Positions 60,368 to 64,000 of a stretch of DNA of 64,000 nucleotides are shown in pieces. The stretch lies in the NCBI RefSeq assembly GCF_011065405.1, contig NZ_CP047056.1, forward strand, positions 3,246,747-3,310,746, given 5' to 3'. Under the pieces are notes generated by a model. It was not told the DNA's origin and ran no database searches. It was given only the letters and a program-made list of their open reading frames with translations. The stretch comes from Succinivibrio dextrinosolvens (GTDB taxonomy: Bacteria > Pseudomonadota > Gammaproteobacteria > Enterobacterales > Succinivibrionaceae). Every line of letters begins with the position of its first letter. Position 1 is the stretch's first letter. A program made the translations under genes and the position numbers.

Positions 60368-62027
60368 ATGCGGTCTCGCACCACATTTTATGTTTAAAAA
60401 TCAATTTCTTTAATTATTCAGAAACTCAGGTATATTGGAAGGTTTCAGGAGTTTCCTGAGAAATTCTGAAATGGAATCATACCATTTCTCAATAATCTCC
60501 TCGGCTAGTTTATATGCATCCTGAAGCTTTCCTTTTACTATGCAACCGGCTTTATCCAGGGCATCAATTAGAGAGGTGAAACATACAGACAATGTTTCCA
60601 GTGCCTCGATAAAAGATATGGTTCTTATTGCAGAGCAAGAATCTCTGAATAGCTGTCCATGACTTCTTGGATCTTCTTCATGACGTCTTATGATTTCAAG
60701 TACAGTGAATCTGATGTAAGAGATTCTGTTTAAAGCACAGATGGAATCATAGTCTCTGGCGAAGCATTCAGAGTTCAGCCCAAGGTATTGTTTTGCTGCT
60801 TTGAAGCAGCATTCGATAGACCATCTTCTGGAGTACAGTTCAACAATCTCTTCAGCTGACAAATGAATATTTGAGCTTAAGAGAGTAATGAACTCTTTGC
60901 GGTTATTTCTGTTTCTGATAAAGACCAGTTTAACCTGCTGACCTGATTCAGTCTGAACCACAACAGTGCTGATAATATCTGAAGTATGATTACGCTGACC
61001 TAAGGTGGACAGAATGTACTTCAGGTTATGTCTTACGGTTTCACCGACAAAGGCAAACTTCAGATTCTTCTTAATCATGCAGATTGAATCCAGAGATAAC
61101 TCCTTTAAAGATGCAACCAGACTGTCTGAATAGAACCAGGTGTCCATAAGAACATATTCTGCCTTGATGCCTTTGTTCAGAATACCTTTACAGAGCTTGA
61201 TTAGAAGCTTGGGTTTTCTCATAACGGAATTGGCTCTTCTTTTGCCACCCGCACTGCGTTTATCAATGCGCTTGTTGTGTTTTCTGATTATGCAGTCTTC
61301 TTTTCTGGAGGACATTAGCTCAGAGGCAACAGGGATATTGGTAATACCGTCAGTCCAGGTAATCAGTAGATTTGCGTAACCTTTTACTGTCTTTCCTATT
61401 ACATGGTTAAACGTTCTAGACAGACCTTCTATCTTTTTCCCTCTTGGTCTTTCTATTACAGTGTCATCAACGCACAGAGTATAGATGTGACCTTTGTTAT
61501 TCAGAGATGAGATGATAGATATTGCTGTCTTTGCAACCAGAAGCAGCAGTAAAGACCAGTTATGTTTACTATTGGAGATAAATCTCATCAGAGCATAGTA
61601 ACTGCAGTCAGGAGACTCAACATCGTTTAGAGAATACCTGTCATGCAGTGAATAAGCACCACAGAATATGGATTTTATGAAAACCATAAACATGGTAAGA
61701 ATATCCGCTCCAGAACGTTTTCTAAATCCACTCTGATGTAAAAGTTTGGAGATATTCAGACATTCCTTAGAAAGGACAGATGAAAAGGATAAAAAAGTTT
61801 TGGAATTTGAAGCGATCTGTTGTATATTATCCATGGTGTTTCTCGTGTTATCTATTTGATTTAGCAAGAAATATTATAACACAGAACACCATTTAAATCA
61901 CAGTTAACTATATGATTTTTCAATATAAAAACTGTGATTTTTCACTTCAAAACCTTCAATTCTAATCCGATTCAAAAATAAATAAAGAAATTGATTTTTA
62001 AACAGCAAATGTGGTGCTAGACCGCAT
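60368..62027 (-). mobile_element. Complete IS4-superfamily insertion sequence
   Basis: The element is 1660 bp and contains one intact transposase. The ends are inverted repeats of about 50 bp with few mismatches: ATGCGGTCTCGCACCACA on the left and ATGCGGTCTAGCACCACA on the right, then a T-rich segment and TAAAAATCAATTTCTTTA shared by both. Flanks CTAATAA on the left and CTATATA on the right resemble each other but are not identical, so I see no clean target duplication. Confidence 0.85.
60410..61867 (-). CDS. IS4-superfamily DDE transposase
   Basis: The protein has 485 residues. The catalytic triad is visible: CVDDTVIERP (first Asp), LMDTWFYSD (second Asp) and YSRRWSIECCFKAAK, which fits the YREK spacing (Y, R+3, E+7, K+14) with the third acid. 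The frame is intact, and with intact terminal repeats the element may be active. It is unrelated to the IS1634-like remnant at 3945 except at superfamily level. Confidence 0.92.
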   Translation of the reverse strand: MLNQIDNTRNTMDNIQQIASNSKTFLSFSSVLSKECLNISKLLHQSGFRKRSGADILTMFMVFIKSIFCGAYSLHDRYSLNDVESPDCSYYALMRFISNSKHNWSLLLLLVAKTAISIISSLNNKGHIYTLCVDDTVIERPRGKKIEGLSRTFNHVIGKTVKGYANLLITWTDGITNIPVASELMSSRKEDCIIRKHNKRIDKRSAGGKRRANSVMRKPKLLIKLCKGILNKGIKAEYVLMDTWFYSDSLVASLKELSLDSICMIKKNLKFAFVGETVRHNLKYILSTLGQRNHTSDIISTVVVQTESGQQVKLVFIRNRNNRKEFITLLSSNIHLSAEEIVELYSRRWSIECCFKAAKQYLGLNSECFARDYDSICALNRISYIRFTVLEIIRRHEEDPRSHGQLFRDSCSAIRTISFIEALETLSVCFTSLIDALDKAGCIVKGKLQDAYKLAEEIIEKWYDSISEFLRKLLKPSNIPEFLNN

Positions 62028-62080
62028 CTATATAGTCTTTATCAGTTAATATTGAACTGCAAAAGTTGAGTTATACTCAA

Positions 62081-62118
62081 AAAAAACCTGTGATTTTAAT
62101 CACAGGTTAATTTTTTTT
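62081..62118. terminator. Bidirectional terminator after the second ATPase gene
   Basis: AACCTGTGA (62085-62093) pairs perfectly with TCACAGGTT (62100-62108), with A-run and T-run on the two sides. Confidence 0.88.
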
Positions 62119-63311
62119 CAGCTTAACAGCCAATGAGTCAGATCGATAACCTTAATTCCTTCAATATCAAAGTCTTTGTGTCCTGTATTAGCGATTAGGA
62201 TTTTTGGATACGCATCTCTGATAGCTTTTAAGGGAGCTAGTTCTCTGTGCAGAGTTTCCTCTGAAGAAATGTTGTCCGAAACCTGAATGCAGATTTTTTC
62301 GTTTTGTTTAATTGCAACAAAATTTATTTCTTTCTGATAGAGTTTTCCTACATACAGGTCATATTTCCTTCGTAGAAGCTCTATTGCAACAATATTCTCA
62401 TATGCTCTTCCATAATCCATATTTCTTGAGCCGAGCAAAGCATATCTGAAGCCTAAATCACTTAGGTAGTACTTATCGGAAGTTTCAAGATATTTCTTTC
62501 CTTTGATGTCATATCTTTTTATTTTGTAAAACATGAAACCACTGCACAGGTACTTAATATAATTTCCTATTGTTATATGATTTGTGTCAGTTCCATTATT
62601 CTTTAAAATTGACGTGATTTTATTTGTGGAGGTTAGGTTGGAAATATTATCCATAAGATAATCTGTTAACGAGTCAAGAAGAGATAGTTCTTTAATTGAG
62701 TATTTATCAACCAGGTCTCTTTTTATCACCGTATTGTAAACATCCTTAATATATGCAAGCTGATCTTCTTTTTCTCTATATACATAAGAACCAACAAACC
62801 CTCCATCTGATACATAGGAATCAAGAACATTTGGCGTTTTTTCTGTGTAATCATAATATCTGCAGTATTCTGCGAAGCTGAAAGGATAGACAGGAATTTC
62901 TATGTATCTTCCAGTAAATAAGGTAGATAAATCTGAACTCAGCAGGAACGCATTTGAGCCTGTAATATAGATGTCGAACCTGTGAGAGTTGTATAATCTG
63001 TTGATTGTAAGTTCAAATTTATTGCATAACTGAATTTCGTCAATAATCAGTACATTGGATTTATCTGCATTGTATAATTTTTCGCAGTAATCATTGAGCA
63101 TTTTGTAGGACTTAAGATCATCGTATTTTAAATCAGCAAAATCAATGTAGATAATGTTGGCATTGCTCTCATTTGCAATAATCCAGTCCATATAAGCTTT
63201 GATCAATTCCGACTTTCCTGCTCTGCGCAGACCTGTGATTATTTTTATATCAGGTGTATTTCTTAGTCTTTTCAGTCGTTCTAAGTAGTTTTGGCGTTCA
63301 ATGTATTTCAT
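62118..63311 (-). CDS. AAA-type ATPase with DUF4143 domain, start region replaced by an IS
   Basis: From ATG 63311 the protein has 397 residues. Motifs are P-loop GLRRAGKSE (about 27-35), Walker B VLIIDEIQ (about 87-94), the TGSNAFLLSSDLSTLFTGRY sensor (about 118-137) and a DUF4143 C-terminus. That C-terminus has a weakened nuclease-like core, with INFVAIKQ and ICIQVSD where EIDFLV and IEVKSG stand in the protein at 9415. So here the PD-(D/E)xK residues seem lost. The tnpB element copy 2 abuts the start codon. No Shine-Dalgarno remains, so expression is probably lost or altered. Confidence 0.85.
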   Translation of the reverse strand: MKYIERQNYLERLKRLRNTPDIKIITGLRRAGKSELIKAYMDWIIANESNANIIYIDFADLKYDDLKSYKMLNDYCEKLYNADKSNVLIIDEIQLCNKFELTINRLYNSHRFDIYITGSNAFLLSSDLSTLFTGRYIEIPVYPFSFAEYCRYYDYTEKTPNVLDSYVSDGGFVGSYVYREKEDQLAYIKDVYNTVIKRDLVDKYSIKELSLLDSLTDYLMDNISNLTSTNKITSILKNNGTDTNHITIGNYIKYLCSGFMFYKIKRYDIKGKKYLETSDKYYLSDLGFRYALLGSRNMDYGRAYENIVAIELLRRKYDLYVGKLYQKEINFVAIKQNEKICIQVSDNISSEETLHRELAPLKAIRDAYPKILIANTGHKDFDIEGIKVIDLTHWLLS

Positions 63312-64000
63312 CAAAAAAATAGCAGAGCGGAAACCTCAGACTTAAGTCTGAGGCGGAGCTCTGCCAACTCAGGCTATATATTTTAAAGAATTTCTTTACA
63401 ATATCTGTTAGAATATAGGGATTATATGGCTTGGAGAAAACTGTTTTGATATTTACAAAAACATTAAAAATAAGAATTAATGTACCTTCAGAACAGGAAA
63501 CACTGTTACGTCAGATGACGGAGCAGTATCGACAGGCATGTAATTTTATTTCAGAATACGTTTTTACCCATTCCTTTGACTTGAACTTCTTCAGTCTCAA
63601 TAAAGTACTGTACAGGGATATAAGAGGAAAGTTTAGACTTAAATCTCAGCTTGCACAGTCATCCATCAAAACAGTTATTGCAAGATATAAAACTGTAAAA
63701 GAACAGCTTTTAGAGCATCCATACTGCTATAAAGACGAGAAAGGCGAATGGCAGAGCATACCAAAGACACTGGAATGGCTTTTTAAGCCGGTGTATTTCA
63801 GCAGACCTCAGACAGATTTGGTTCGCAACAGAGATTACAGTTTTGTTGAAAATGGAAGTCTGTTATCAATCAATACTCTCGGTGAAAGAATCAAATGTAC
63901 TTATGAGAGAGAACATTTCAAAGAATATTTTGATGGCAGCTGGAGATTTGGAACAGCGAAGCTTGTGAAACTCAAAGGCCTATGGTATCTGCATATTCCT
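63310..64000 (+). mobile_element. IS200/IS605-family tnpB element, copy 2 (cut by window end)
   Basis: The sequence from ATCAAAAAAATAGC onward is almost identical to copy 1 at 53203-54694, in the opposite orientation. The left-end hairpin CCTCAGACTTAAGTCTGAGG lies at 63334-63353. The few differences include Phe for Tyr (RGKFRLK) and Tyr for Ser (KPVYFSR) in tnpB. The right end lies beyond the window. Confidence 0.85.
63446..64000 (+). CDS. tnpB: RNA-guided nuclease TnpB, copy 2 (3' end outside window)
   Basis: About 185 residues are visible, starting at TTG with GGAG 9 nt upstream and continuing as FTKTLKIRINVPSEQETLL. They match the N-terminal half of copy 1 with only a few substitutions. 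The RuvC and zinc parts are beyond the window, so integrity cannot be judged. Confidence 0.88.
   Translation, partial: MIFTKTLKIRINVPSEQETLLRQMTEQYRQACNFISEYVFTHSFDLNFFSLNKVLYRDIRGKFRLKSQLAQSSIKTVIARYKTVKEQLLEHPYCYKDEKGEWQSIPKTLEWLFKPVYFSRPQTDLVRNRDYSFVENGSLLSINTLGERIKCTYEREHFKEYFDGSWRFGTAKLVKLKGLWYLHIP

Noticed and set aside
1-64000. CRISPR arrays, tRNA and rRNA genes, prophage
   Set aside because: No regularly spaced repeat-spacer array, no CCA-ended cloverleaf, no rRNA and no phage structural genes were seen on either strand; a tRNA search program would settle the tRNA point.

Overview
The window is AT-rich bacterial chromosome from a gammaproteobacterium. Gene content and order point that way: gyrA followed by serC, fadD followed by rnd, an rnm (yciV) and yciO neighbourhood, rdgC, asnA, and a fused rlmKL. 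The lifestyle looks anaerobic and host-associated, and Succinivibrionaceae (Succinivibrio or Anaerobiospirillum-like) is my best guess. That guess rests on protein style and gene order; no 16S or tRNA gene lies in the window.

Layout. 1-9100: the tail of a membrane protein (probably a PiT-type phosphate transporter), mntP, a udk-nupC nucleoside salvage operon, an internally deleted IS with intact ends, hup, sstT, and a very strongly codon-biased two-gene operon for a NifU-like protein and a GGGtGRT protein. 9100-16800: a DUF4143-type ATPase behind three 33-bp-spaced repeats, a possible small RNA, an alpha-glucosidase/GPH transporter/AraC operon, and an anion permease. 16800-28400: RNA-modification and housekeeping genes (rlmKL-uup-rnm, dgkA-tadA, yciO), a degenerate PP2C-like membrane protein, and an orphan JetD-like (DUF3322/DUF2220) protein whose Toprim residues are lost. 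27900-33600: three small, charged, exported or membrane-anchored proteins that share short motifs. The third heads an operon with two membrane diguanylate cyclases. 33700-43300: trhP, rdgC, asnA (at 29.2 kb), gyrA-serC and fadD-rnd. 43300-50800: a vSGLT-like symporter with CRP and LacI/GalR-type sites upstream, an HNH protein with a Rossmann protein, an AEC carrier, an EIIA-Glc-like protein without its active-site histidine, and a LysR/flavodoxin-fold pair. 50900-64000: an accessory region with an AbiE toxin-antitoxin pair, an ssb remnant split by a tnpB element, nhaC, an IS605-type element with a collapsed tnpA, a SprA-type metalloprotease homologue, prs, a complete IS4-superfamily element, a second DUF4143 ATPase, and a second copy of the first tnpB element cut by the window end.

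Three proteins keep a recognisable fold but lose catalytic residues: the PP2C-like protein, the JetD-like protein and the EIIA-like protein. With the GGGtGRT operon and the motif-sharing exported family, these are the best leads for undescribed biology. Mobile elements dominate the last 11 kb. They have broken ssb and cut the second ATPase gene away from its own ribosome binding site. They also end close to the prs promoter.
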